Below, one piece after another: positions 16,703 through 24,234 of a stretch of 31,038 nt of DNA. Below the pieces are notes generated by a model. The model saw only the letters and a program-made list of their open reading frames with translations. It did not search any database and was not told the origin of the DNA. Each line of letters starts with the position of its first letter. Position 1 is the first letter of the stretch. The position numbers and the translations under genes were made by a program. This DNA is from CAZAGD01 sp049699975 (GTDB lineage: Bacteria; Desulfobacterota; SM23-61), in the NCBI GenBank assembly GCA_049699975.1, contig JBNAWB010000019.1, forward strand, positions 1-31,038. Direction: 5' to 3'.

Positions 16703-17000
16703 AGAATACGGGGCGGGCGCCATCGCTGCAACAAGAGTAAATCATCCCCTCCTTTTTCATCCAGGGATAATTTCCTCCAAATCTGAGGCCGGTTACGGCC
16801 GGGTAAATGTCATGCCAGGCCCAGGTGCAAAAACCTGCCGGCATGGCCCCGGACTCATCCACCCTAAATACCTGGCCCACTTCCAAGCGATCACAATAGG
16901 GAGCCATTTCTTCCGAGACTTCGGGCAAATTCTGTCCATAAACTTCGCGGGAACTCAACTTTTTAATGACCGTAATTTTCAGCGGGTGTCTTTTGGCCAT
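16677..17000 (-). CDS. TIGR04076 family protein
   Basis: A 107-residue small cytoplasmic protein of the TIGR04076 family, function unknown. The characteristic run is clear: a VGQVFRVDESGAMPAGFC block, WAWHDIYPAVTGLRFGG, and the C-terminal SCCSDGARPVFFKIER with a Cys-Cys-X-Asp-Gly motif that could bind a metal or take part in redox chemistry. I prefer the ATG at 17000, with AGGAGG 5 nt upstream, to an ATG six codons earlier that would include the ribosome-binding site in the coding region. Its 3' end overlaps the convergent HoxU-like gene by 26 bp. It lies 54 nt downstream of the P-type ATPase on the same strand and could share its transcript. Confidence 0.85.
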   Translation of the reverse strand: MAKRHPLKITVIKKLSSREVYGQNLPEVSEEMAPYCDRLEVGQVFRVDESGAMPAGFCTWAWHDIYPAVTGLRFGGNYPWMKKEGMIYSCCSDGARPVFFKIERVED

Positions 17001-17054
17001 CTCTACCTCCTGCTCCAAATTGTATTTAGCCTTCTCTATCCAATAATTTTAAAA

Positions 17055-19775
17055 TCAAACAGCTATTTGCCTGCCTACTTTTAACCTTCTTCTTAAAATA
17101 GCTTTAATAATTTCCATGGAAATAAATACGAGCACACCAAATACAAATATAATTTCCAAGTCGGTAGCGGTGGGATGAATTATGCCGAAAGCTTCCCGCA
17201 CGGAAGGAATTTCGATCAAGATAACGGTAAGTACTACTTGCGATAAAACAGCTAAGATCAACCATTTATGCGGCGGAACTTTAAAGACGCTGTAGCGCAT
17301 CGAACGGAAGTTTAAGGCGATGATTAATTCAATGAAAATAAACAAGAAGAAGATCTCGGTGCGCGCATGTTTTATATCCCCAAGCTCATGGAAGAAAATA
17401 AAGAAAAAGAAGGGGATTTCAATTACCAAGGCCAAAAGAATAAATGCTTTTACCTCCCCAGAAAAAACACTTTCTTGGGGATCGCGAGGCGGCCTCTGCA
17501 TGATATCAGGATCAGGAGGAGAAATGCCCAGAGCCAAGGCTGGAAGACCATCTGTAACTAAGTTGATGAACAAAATGGCGGCTGGAACCAAGGGAAGGTA
17601 CTCGGGTCCCATCATCAAAACCACTCCGCCAATAACTACTACTTCGGTTATATTGCAACGCAAAAGGAAAGTCAGGTATTTTTTAATATTATCATAAATC
17701 CATCTTCCCCGCTCAATGGCGCTAACGATGGTAGCGAAGTTATCATCATTCAAAACCATATCTGCTGCTTCTTTGGTTACCTCGCTTCCCGTAATACCCA
17801 TGGCCACCCCAATATCGGCATGTTTAAGAGCCGGAGCATCGTTTACGCCGTCGCCAGTCATAGCGACTACTTCCCCTTTACTTTTCCAGGCCCGAACGAT
17901 TTTCAATTTATCCATCGGCGAGACCCGCGCATAAACAGTGACCTGATCAACAATCTGGCTAAACTCTTCGGCAGACATTTTCTCTAATTCATCTCCAGTC
18001 AGCACGCGATCTCCATCTTGGTAAATGCCCACTTCCTGGGCAATAGCCACGGCGGTCAATTTGTGGTCTCCCGTAATCATAATGGGCTTAATCTGAACTT
18101 GCCGGCAAATCTTGACTGCCTCGATCGCTTCTTCTCGCGGTGGATCCATCATGCCCACTAACCCCAGAAAAATTAAATCATGTTCAACAGCATCTTCTAC
18201 ACAAACTAAATCCTCCGAAATTTCTCGGTAGGAGATCCCTAAAACACGCAATGCTCCTTGAGCCATTTGCTCATTCACGCGCAAAATCTCTTCTTTTTTT
18301 TCCATTGTTAAAGGAGAAAGGCCTTGATGGTCTTGGATATAAGCACATTTCTCCAGCACAATTTCAGGGGCCCCCTTCATAAAAGCTAATTTTTTTCCAT
18401 CAGGCCAGCGGTGAATGGTAGTCATTCTTTTCCTTTCCGAACTAAAGGGAATCTCCTCCAATCTGGGTGCCTCCAGCCTCAATTCAGCCTGATTAATTCC
18501 CGCTTTAGCGGCCGCGACGACCAAGGCTCCTTCCGTAGGGTCACCTTTAATGGACCATTTTCCTTCTTTTTCCTCCAAGATGGCGTCACTGGCTAACAAC
18601 CCAGCTTGCAGTAGGAATCTTAATGTCTTATTCGTCTGGGGATCAAACGAATTACGCGCTTTAAATTCGCCTACTGGCCTATATCCGGCTCCCGTAACTT
18701 CAATAAAGGAGTCATCGACAAAAATTTGGCGCACCGTCATCTCGCCCTTAGTTAGAGTTCCGGTTTTATCGGAGCAGATGACGGTGGTACATCCTAAAGT
18801 CTCTACAGCCGGCATCTTCCTGATCAAAGCATTTTTTTTGGCCATTTGGTGCATGCCTATGGCCAATGAACCGGTAACGATAGCGGCCAAAGCTTCGGGA
18901 ACCGCGGCCACTGCTAAGGCTACCGCGAACATGACCATGGTAATCACAAATTCCAAATTAATGGTGCCTACAAAATATTCTCTGATAATACTTAGGCCAG
19001 CTACTCCGCCGCATATGCCCAGGGCAATGATCCCCAGCCATTTGCCAATTTCTTCGGTCCTCTTTTCTAAGGGCGTCTTTTCGGTCTCCACTGCCATAAC
19101 TTGTTCAGCAATTTTCCCGAACTCGGTTTGCATTCCTGTAGTGGTCACCACTGCTTTACCTCTGCCGTAAGTAACTGTTGTTCCGGTGAAAACCATATTT
19201 CTCTGGTCGCTTACTCGGGTATCTGGGCTTAAAGGCTGGATGTGCTTGCCTATGGGTACCGATTCTCCGGTGAGGGGAGCCTCATCACATCTTAAAGAAT
19301 GGACCTCGATTAAGCGGGCATCAGCAGGAACCTTGTCGCCCGCTTCTAAGATTAAAATATCACCCGGAACTAACTCTTTAGAAAGGACTTCTTGTTCTTT
19401 TTCATCTCTGATAGCTGTGATGGTGGGGGACAACATTTTTTTTAAAGCTTCCAGTGCTCTCTCGGCCCGATATTCTTGAATGAATCCCAAAAGAGCACAG
19501 AAGATGACAATAACTAAGATAAGCCCGGCATCGAATATTTCGCCAACTAAGGCCGAAAGCAAAGTGGCTATCAAAAGGATAACAATTAAAACATTTTTAA
19601 ATTGGTTGAAAAAAATGGTTAGGGGAGAAACTCTTTCTTCTTTTTTAAATTCATTAAACCCATAAATCTCCAAGCGTTTTCTTACTTCTTCAGCAGTTAA
19701 GCCTTTTCTTTGATCGGTGTTTAGCTTTTGTAATACTTCAAAGATTTCAAAGGTGTGCCATAATTCTCTTTCCAT
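17055..19775 (-). CDS. P-type (IIA, SERCA-like) Ca2+-transporting ATPase
   Basis: A 906-residue P-type cation pump. Signature motifs: actuator-domain TGES near 168-171; phosphorylation site CSDKTGTLT with D336; nucleotide-domain KGAPEIVLEKC; and hinge TGDGVNDAPALKHADIGVAMG. Transport-site residues match the calcium pumps: VPEAL in M4, RCNITEV in M5 and INLVTDGLPALALG in M6. The C-terminal domain adds four membrane helices. It has the N-terminal cation-ATPase domain (LTAEEVRKRLEIYGFNEF) and no N-terminal heavy-metal domain. Expected role is export of Ca2+ (possibly Mn2+) from the cytoplasm. The ATG at 19775 has only a weak AGGCG site. A near-consensus promoter lies at 19808-19836. Confidence 0.95.
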   Translation of the reverse strand: MERELWHTFEIFEVLQKLNTDQRKGLTAEEVRKRLEIYGFNEFKKEERVSPLTIFFNQFKNVLIVILLIATLLSALVGEIFDAGLILVIVIFCALLGFIQEYRAERALEALKKMLSPTITAIRDEKEQEVLSKELVPGDILILEAGDKVPADARLIEVHSLRCDEAPLTGESVPIGKHIQPLSPDTRVSDQRNMVFTGTTVTYGRGKAVVTTTGMQTEFGKIAEQVMAVETEKTPLEKRTEEIGKWLGIIALGICGGVAGLSIIREYFVGTINLEFVITMVMFAVALAVAAVPEALAAIVTGSLAIGMHQMAKKNALIRKMPAVETLGCTTVICSDKTGTLTKGEMTVRQIFVDDSFIEVTGAGYRPVGEFKARNSFDPQTNKTLRFLLQAGLLASDAILEEKEGKWSIKGDPTEGALVVAAAKAGINQAELRLEAPRLEEIPFSSERKRMTTIHRWPDGKKLAFMKGAPEIVLEKCAYIQDHQGLSPLTMEKKEEILRVNEQMAQGALRVLGISYREISEDLVCVEDAVEHDLIFLGLVGMMDPPREEAIEAVKICRQVQIKPIMITGDHKLTAVAIAQEVGIYQDGDRVLTGDELEKMSAEEFSQIVDQVTVYARVSPMDKLKIVRAWKSKGEVVAMTGDGVNDAPALKHADIGVAMGITGSEVTKEAADMVLNDDNFATIVSAIERGRWIYDNIKKYLTFLLRCNITEVVVIGGVVLMMGPEYLPLVPAAILFINLVTDGLPALALGISPPDPDIMQRPPRDPQESVFSGEVKAFILLALVIEIPFFFFIFFHELGDIKHARTEIFFLFIFIELIIALNFRSMRYSVFKVPPHKWLILAVLSQVVLTVILIEIPSVREAFGIIHPTATDLEIIFVFGVLVFISMEIIKAILRRRLKVGRQIAV

Positions 19776-19807
19776 TTTTCGCCTGCCCTCTAATTTTAAG
19801 AAAAGAA

Positions 19808-19836
19808 ATTTTATTAAATCTCATCTTAAATGTCAA
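19808..19836 (-). promoter_or_regulatory. sigma70-type promoter of the Ca2+ ATPase gene
   Basis: Leftward TTGACA (19831-19836) and TAAAAT (19808-19813) are exactly 17 nt apart, with the start codon about 33 nt downstream of the -10 box. It is one of the best consensus matches in the window. Confidence 0.7.
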
Positions 19837-19934
19837 ATTTTACTGCCCCATAAGGTAATTCATCACTAAAGGTTGGGATTACCATTGAATTTTTAATGGA
19901 CCCCTCACTCTGCCCTGGATTAAATACTTGTAAG

Positions 19935-19998
19935 CTCTTTAAATTTTGTTAAGAGAAAGAGCAACTCTCCCAGAGCTCGCCGAGTGCCCAGAGAAAGG
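19935..19998 (-). repeat. dispersed intergenic repeat, copy 2
   Basis: The reverse complement matches 5278-5340 nearly base for base, including GAGCTCTGGGAGAGTTGCTC. It lies about 160 bp upstream of the ATPase start. No reading frame is present. Confidence 0.75.
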
Positions 19999-20050
19999 GC
20001 TATAAAAGATTTTTAAAAAATTATATGCCCTGGATGGCTGTGCCAGGTTG

Positions 20051-20070
20051 ATTGTTGATTATTGTTGATT
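20051..20070 (+). repeat. two tandem copies of ATTGTTGATT
   Basis: A perfect 10-bp unit is repeated twice, with a partial TTGATT unit just before it. This is a simple repeat with no visible role. Confidence 0.6.
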
Positions 20071-20081
20071 AAGGATAAAAC

Positions 20082-20139
20082 GTAGGGCAAGCCTTTAAGG
20101 CTTGCCGAAGATGAAGCCAGGGATGAACCCTTGCCTTAC
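20082..20139. repeat. nested palindromic repeat
   Basis: Outer arms GTAGGGCAAG (20082-20091) and CTTGCCTTAC (20130-20139) pair with one mismatch. Inside, GGCAAGCCTT and AAGGCTTGCC (20086-20106) form a perfect hairpin. The layout is that of the two-hairpin intergenic repeats common in bacterial genomes. Confidence 0.6.
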
Positions 20140-20306
20140 AATTTTAGGTCTTTACGACACAGTCTCTAGGGGAAGAGTCGCCAAAATTCGACCAAAAGAG
20201 AAAGTCAGAATCTACTAATACCAAGGTGAGGAATAAATCTAATGGGCTAATCATGGAAGTTCCCCTTTTACAGTAAGGCATTACCCCCTAAGATAAAAGA
20301 CGGGGC

Positions 20307-20367
20307 CGCTCCCTCCTGCCTAAATTAGACTGAAATTTAAAAAGTGTTCGCCGGGCAGGTTAAAAGT
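20307..20367 (+). repeat. degenerate copy of the right arm of the MITE-like element
   Basis: By eye about 75% of bases match 20605-20669 in the same orientation. The shared blocks are CTCCC..CC.GCCT, AATTT.AAAAGTG, TCG.CGG and CAGGTTAAAAGT. It directly abuts the left end of the 293-bp element, suggesting an older insertion or a partial duplication. Confidence 0.55.
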
Positions 20368-20660
20368 CTGACCGTCGATCAGTTTTAATTTTTCTCACCA
20401 GCAGGAGACAGGCGGGAGGGGGAGAGGCGAAATTAAAATCGGCCGGGAATTGCTTATTTCCTTCTTACCCACCTTTTCTCCGCCATGAACGGCGGGGATA
20501 AACTTGTCTGGAAAACAAAAACCTGAATAATGCTCAGTATTTTTAAATAGAGATTTTTATTCCCCGCCCGGACCAATGAAAGAACCAGTGCCTCATTTTA
20601 ATGAGCCTCTCCCCCTCCCGCCTGAAGTAGGTACGAATTTCAAAAGTGATCGACGGTCAG
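20368..20660. mobile_element. MITE-like element, 293 bp, 14-bp perfect terminal inverted repeats
   Basis: The ends are CTGACCGTCGATCA (20368-20381) and TGATCGACGGTCAG (20647-20660), exact reverse complements. A second perfect 20-bp inverted pair lies inside (20409-20428 with 20605-20624). A third, imperfect pair (around CGGCCGGGAAT at 20442 and ATTCCCCGCCCGG at 20559) makes the whole element a long imperfect palindrome. GTTAAAAGT flanks both sides (20359-20367 and 20661-20669), which could be a 9-bp target duplication. It has no reading frame, so it would need a transposase supplied in trans. The first 53 bp recur exactly at 30986-31038. The right end lies 12 bp before the purC -35 box. Confidence 0.7.
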
Positions 20661-20672
20661 GTTAAAAGTTCC

Positions 20673-20701
20673 TTGACACAAATAGAAATTTGCCTTAAAA
20701 A
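20673..20701 (+). promoter_or_regulatory. purC: promoter of purC-HDAC-FAH
   Basis: A perfect -35 box TTGACA (20673-20678) is followed after 17 nt by TAAAAA (20696-20701), 25 nt before the purC ATG. It begins 12 nt outside the MITE-like element. Confidence 0.55.
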
Positions 20702-20725
20702 CAAAATAAAAAGGAGAAAACAATT

Positions 20726-21628
20726 ATGCCCGAAAATATTTTGACTTATACAGATTTCCAAGAGATCCCTTTAATCCACAGGGGAAAAGTGCGGGATATC
20801 TATGATTTGGGGGAAAATCTTTTGATTGTGGCCACCGACCGCATCTCGGCCTTTGATGTAGTTCTTCCTAACGGTATTCCTTACAAAGGTATAGTGCTCA
20901 ATCAATTATCTGCTTATTGGTTTAACACTTTGGCGGATATAATCCCCCACCATATGGTCACTATTAATTTACAGGAAACTTATGGTGTCCCGGCAGCATT
21001 AATAAGCATCATGGCCGGTAGGGCCATGATCGTTAAAAAAGCTAAACCTTTGCCGGTTGAATGCGTAGTCAGAGGATACCTTTCTGGATCGGCCTGGAAT
21101 GAGTACCAAGAAAATGGGGCGGTTTGCGGAATTCCTTTGCCCCCTGGTCTTAAAGAATCATCAAAATTAGAACAGCCTATTTTTACTCCGGCCACTAAAG
21201 CTGAAATAGGTAGCCACGATGAGAATATTGATTTCGCAAAGGTAATAGAAATTTTAGGCGCCGAATTAGCAGAGAGAGTTCGCCAAACCAGCCTCCAGCT
21301 TTACCAAAAAGCTGCTTCTTTAGCCGAGCAGAAGGGAATAATAATTGCGGATACAAAATTTGAATTTGGCTTAGATGAAAAAGGGGAACTGCTGCTTATT
21401 GATGAAGCTTTGACTCCTGATTCCTCGCGCTTCTGGCCTAAAGAAGAATATGCTCCGGGTAAACCGCAAAAAAGCTTTGACAAGCAATTTGTCCGCGATT
21501 ACCTTCTTTCCCTCAACTGGAATAAGAAGCCCCCTGCTCCCTACTTACCCGCAGAAGTAATTAAGAAAACTTCAGAGAAATACTTAGAAGCTTATGCACG
21601 TCTCACAGGGCAGAAATTAGTTAGCTAA
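20726..21628 (+). CDS. purC: phosphoribosylaminoimidazole-succinocarboxamide (SAICAR) synthase
   Basis: PurC joins aspartate to CAIR using ATP in de novo purine synthesis. The protein is 300 residues, the long form resembling yeast Ade1, rather than the 240-residue E. coli form. Motifs seen: HRGKVRDIYDLGENLLIVATDRISAFD (19-45, nucleotide- and substrate-binding), LPVECVVRGYLSGSAWNEY near 109-127, and the C-terminal IADTKFEFGLDEKGELLLIDEALTPDSSRFW block. The ATG at 20726 has AAGGAG about 9 nt upstream. It is the first gene of a tight rightward trio: 17 nt to the HDAC-like gene and 13 nt from there to the FAH-like gene. No other purine gene is nearby. Confidence 0.97.
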   Translation: MPENILTYTDFQEIPLIHRGKVRDIYDLGENLLIVATDRISAFDVVLPNGIPYKGIVLNQLSAYWFNTLADIIPHHMVTINLQETYGVPAALISIMAGRAMIVKKAKPLPVECVVRGYLSGSAWNEYQENGAVCGIPLPPGLKESSKLEQPIFTPATKAEIGSHDENIDFAKVIEILGAELAERVRQTSLQLYQKAASLAEQKGIIIADTKFEFGLDEKGELLLIDEALTPDSSRFWPKEEYAPGKPQKSFDKQFVRDYLLSLNWNKKPPAPYLPAEVIKKTSEKYLEAYARLTGQKLVS

Positions 21629-21645
21629 AAAGAAAGGAGTGCTAA

Positions 21646-22698
21646 GTGACCTACACGGGAATTGTGCGGGATGATCGTTATCTGGAACATGTGGCTAATG
21701 GTTACCACCCCGAGTCGCCGGAAAGATTACGCATTATTTATAAGATGCTTCAAGATGAAGACATGCAAGAAAAATTTTTAGTCTTCCCTCCCCGCTCGGC
21801 CACTATGGAAGAATTGGCCTGGGTGCATACCTCGCGCCATATCCAAACTGTAGCTGCCACCGCTGGTCATCGAATGACTATGTTGGATCCCGATACCTAC
21901 GCCTGTGCTCAATCATTTGAAATTGCCAAGCTGGCGGCCGGGGGGGTATTGGTGGCTGTAGATAAAGTGCTGGCTGGCGAAGTCCAAAATGCTTTTGCCT
22001 TTATCCGTCCTCCTGGCCATCATGCCGAAGCTAATCGAGCGATGGGCTTTTGCCTTTTTAACAATGTCGCCATTGCTGCCAACTATTGTATTAAAATTCA
22101 TAAACTGGAAAGAATTTTGATCATTGACTGGGATCTGCACCACGGAAATGGAACGCAGCATTCTTTTTATGAACGGCGAGATGTCCTTTATTTTTCAACT
22201 CATCAGTATCCCTATTACCCGGGAACTGGACATATAAGTGAAGTGGGCAGCGGTGAAGGAAAGGGATTTACAGTAAATGTGCCCCTTCCTGTCGGGCCGG
22301 GAGATGGTGAGTATTTTCTTATTTTTGAAGAAATTTTAGAACCCATTGCCCGAGAATACAAGCCCGATATAGTTTTTGTCTCCGCCGGTTTTGATATTTA
22401 TTATCAAGATCCTCTAGGGGGGATGCAGGTTACTCCGGCGGGATTTGCCAATCTTTGCCGGATCATCCTTGATTTTGCTCAAGATACATGCCACGGACGG
22501 GTTATTTTTGTTTTGGAAGGGGGATATCATTTGCAAGGGCTTCGTGACGCAACCAAAGCCGTATTAAAAACCATGCGCGGCGAAATGCTTGCCGAAGGTC
22601 GGGATGAACAAATGCGGCAGAACATCGATCATCGGTTAATAGATCCAATTATTAAAAAAGTGCAAGAAGCTCATAAGCCTTTTTGGAAAAATATTTGA
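21646..22698 (+). CDS. histone deacetylase / acetylpolyamine amidohydrolase family protein
   Basis: A 350-residue zinc-dependent deacetylase of the arginase/HDAC fold. Catalytic residues are intact: tandem His H125-H126 (RPPGHHAE), zinc ligands D163 and H165 (DWDLHHGNGT) and D250 (SAGFDIYYQDPLGG), and transition-state tyrosine Y294 (LEGGYHLQGL). Bacterial members remove acetyl groups from small amines such as acetylpolyamines or from acetyl-lysine in proteins (AcuC-like). The substrate cannot be read from sequence. The start is GTG at 21646 with AGGAG 8 nt upstream. No acetyl-CoA synthetase or acetyltransferase gene is adjacent, unlike acuABC loci. Confidence 0.92.
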   Translation: MTYTGIVRDDRYLEHVANGYHPESPERLRIIYKMLQDEDMQEKFLVFPPRSATMEELAWVHTSRHIQTVAATAGHRMTMLDPDTYACAQSFEIAKLAAGGVLVAVDKVLAGEVQNAFAFIRPPGHHAEANRAMGFCLFNNVAIAANYCIKIHKLERILIIDWDLHHGNGTQHSFYERRDVLYFSTHQYPYYPGTGHISEVGSGEGKGFTVNVPLPVGPGDGEYFLIFEEILEPIAREYKPDIVFVSAGFDIYYQDPLGGMQVTPAGFANLCRIILDFAQDTCHGRVIFVLEGGYHLQGLRDATKAVLKTMRGEMLAEGRDEQMRQNIDHRLIDPIIKKVQEAHKPFWKNI

Positions 22699-22711
22699 AA
22701 GGAGATAAATA

Positions 22712-23677
22712 TTGAAATTAGCAACCTACCAGATTGACGGTGAAATTTCCTTGGGAGTTGTTTGGCAAGAGAAGATTATCGATTTACCCACCGGGGCCAA
22801 AATTATTGGAGAAAAAAAGCCCGCGCCAGAAATAAAACAGGGCCTTTCCGATATGCGCAATTTTCTGGCCCAAGGTAATCAAGCTTTAGCTTTGGCTAAG
22901 CAGGTGCTTACTTGGGGCAAAAAGAGAATAAAGGAGAATTTACCCGCCCGTTTGCCCAAATGGGTAAAAGATATCTCGCAAGTAAAATTATTACCCCCGA
23001 TTTTAAACCCGCCCAAGATTATGTGCTTGGCCAGGAATTATGTGAGCCATGTAAAGGAAGTAATCGGCGATGGCCCTTTGCCTGTTGATTTACTTGTTTT
23101 TATGAAACCTTCTACAGCTCTCATCGGCCAAGGCCAAGCCATTGTTATTCCGCCCACATGTCGGGAATTGGATCATGAGATAGAATTAGCAGTAGTCATT
23201 GGCAAAAAAGGAAGGTATATCCCAGAAGAAAAGGCTATGGACCATGTGGCTGGCTATACGATCTTGAATGACATTTCCGATCGGGAATATGTGGGCAAGA
23301 ATGATCCGAACCGGAGAGTGAATTGGTTCTTCATGAAAGCTCAGGACACCTTCGCTCCTTTGGGTCCTTACCTCGTTACTAAAGATGAAATTAAAGATCC
23401 TCATAATTTACGACTCCGCCTTTGGGTGAACGGAGAGCTGCGCCAGGATAGTCAGGGGGAAGAAATGATTTTTAAGATCCCCTATATCATTTCTCGCATT
23501 TCTCGTTTTGTTACTTTAGAGCCAGGAGATATTATTTCTACTGGCACCCCCACGGGGACCTCCTTTAGCACCCACCGGTATCTGAAAGACGGTGACGTGC
23601 TTGAATGCGAAATTGAAGGAATAGGCCGATTAAAAAATTTTGTAAAAGTGGAGAAGGCCGTTTACCGGCGAGGATAA
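22712..23677 (+). CDS. fumarylacetoacetate hydrolase (FAH) family protein
   Basis: A 321-residue FAH-superfamily enzyme, probably a metal-dependent hydrolase, decarboxylase or isomerase of 2-oxo acids (acylpyruvase/oxaloacetate-tautomerase-like). The N-terminal FAH_N-like part covers about 1-90. The catalytic domain begins at KIMCLARNYVSHVKEV. Metal-binding acidic residues are seen in ELDHEIELAVVIG and in YTILNDISDREY, and substrate-binding TGTPTGTS lies near the C-terminus. The start is TTG at 22712 with AAAGGAGAT 7-8 nt upstream. It lies 13 nt after the HDAC-like gene and is closed by a strong terminator at 23717. The exact substrate is undetermined. Confidence 0.92.
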   Translation: MKLATYQIDGEISLGVVWQEKIIDLPTGAKIIGEKKPAPEIKQGLSDMRNFLAQGNQALALAKQVLTWGKKRIKENLPARLPKWVKDISQVKLLPPILNPPKIMCLARNYVSHVKEVIGDGPLPVDLLVFMKPSTALIGQGQAIVIPPTCRELDHEIELAVVIGKKGRYIPEEKAMDHVAGYTILNDISDREYVGKNDPNRRVNWFFMKAQDTFAPLGPYLVTKDEIKDPHNLRLRLWVNGELRQDSQGEEMIFKIPYIISRISRFVTLEPGDIISTGTPTGTSFSTHRYLKDGDVLECEIEGIGRLKNFVKVEKAVYRRG

Positions 23678-23716
23678 AGACCAAAATCACTCCATCGGCC
23701 ATTGCCAACTAAACGG

Positions 23717-23759
23717 AAAAGCCCCTTTTTCCCGGAAACGTGGAAATGGGGCTTTTTTT
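23717..23759 (+). terminator. intrinsic terminator after the purC-HDAC-FAH operon
   Basis: AAAAGCCCC (23717-23725) pairs with GGGGCTTTT (23748-23756), extended inward by TTTCC/GGAAA, and runs into TTTTTTT. It lies about 40 nt after the FAH stop. Confidence 0.9.
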
Positions 23760-23772
23760 AATGGGGATCAAG

Positions 23773-24081
23773 ATGCGCAAAATCAAATTTTTGGGCGCGG
23801 GAGATGCCCAATTCACCCACCGTACTCGGCTTCTGTTCTTGGCCGCCCCTACCGCGCTGAAGGATAGGACCACGGCAGCTATGGAAAATTTTTTCCCCGG
23901 TTTGGCCCAAACTAAACAAAAATTCCCTGTAGAATTCATAGAATTTTCTAATGCGAAAGAAGAACTAGGGAAAGGGCTCAAAATTATACCTTATGAAGTC
24001 GTCGAGGCGAGTGGAGCACCCGCTTATGCCCAGAGGATAGAGGGGGAAGGAAATGCATTCAAATTTTTGACTACATCATAA
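23773..24081 (+). pseudogene. remnant of an MBL-fold (metallo-beta-lactamase superfamily) hydrolase
   Basis: About 102 codons remain. The opening MRKIKFLGAGDA is the usual first strand of MBL-fold hydrolases. The text then jumps directly to AQFTHRTRLLFLAAPTALKDR, which in intact relatives follows the His-X-His-X-Asp-His metal site. The next part (FFPGLAQTKQKFPVEFIEF and LKIIPYEVVEASGAPAYAQRIEGEG) also follows the family. Reading stops where the SGDTEW-type metal-binding block should begin. So roughly 50-70 internal residues and the whole C-terminal half are missing, and no metal ligand survives. The ATG at 23773 has GGGGAT upstream and lies just after the terminator. I treat it as a dead gene. 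Confidence 0.65.
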
Positions 24082-24234
24082 TAAATTTTGCCTAATTTTT
24101 GGCCGCCTACCTGGTGAGTAGTACTATTGTCCAAAAAATTATTAATAAAATCAATTTGTTAAGTATTTCAAAAAATTTTCGTATTCGGCATATTTATTGC
24201 AAAAAAATTATAAAAACCAAGGAATTTCCTTAAT

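Larger units (their letters stand above)
19999..20306. other. gene-free, repeat-rich spacer
   Basis: I find no gene in this stretch. It holds a 10-bp tandem repeat (20051-20070) and a nested palindrome (20082-20139). The next 160 bases are of mixed composition, and I see no RNA gene, riboswitch or promoter I would defend there. Confidence 0.4.

Noticed and set aside
18550..19170. 206-codon open frame on the + strand opposite the Ca2+ ATPase
   Set aside because: It is an antisense shadow of a highly conserved P-type ATPase; its composition follows the codons of that gene.
20140..20306. Structured RNA or riboswitch ahead of purC
   Set aside because: I could not build a convincing fold or recognise a conserved core, and the purC promoter lies downstream of this stretch.
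20307..20669. CRISPR array
   Set aside because: The repeats are inverted and of unequal spacing, not regular direct repeats with unique spacers, and no cas gene is near.
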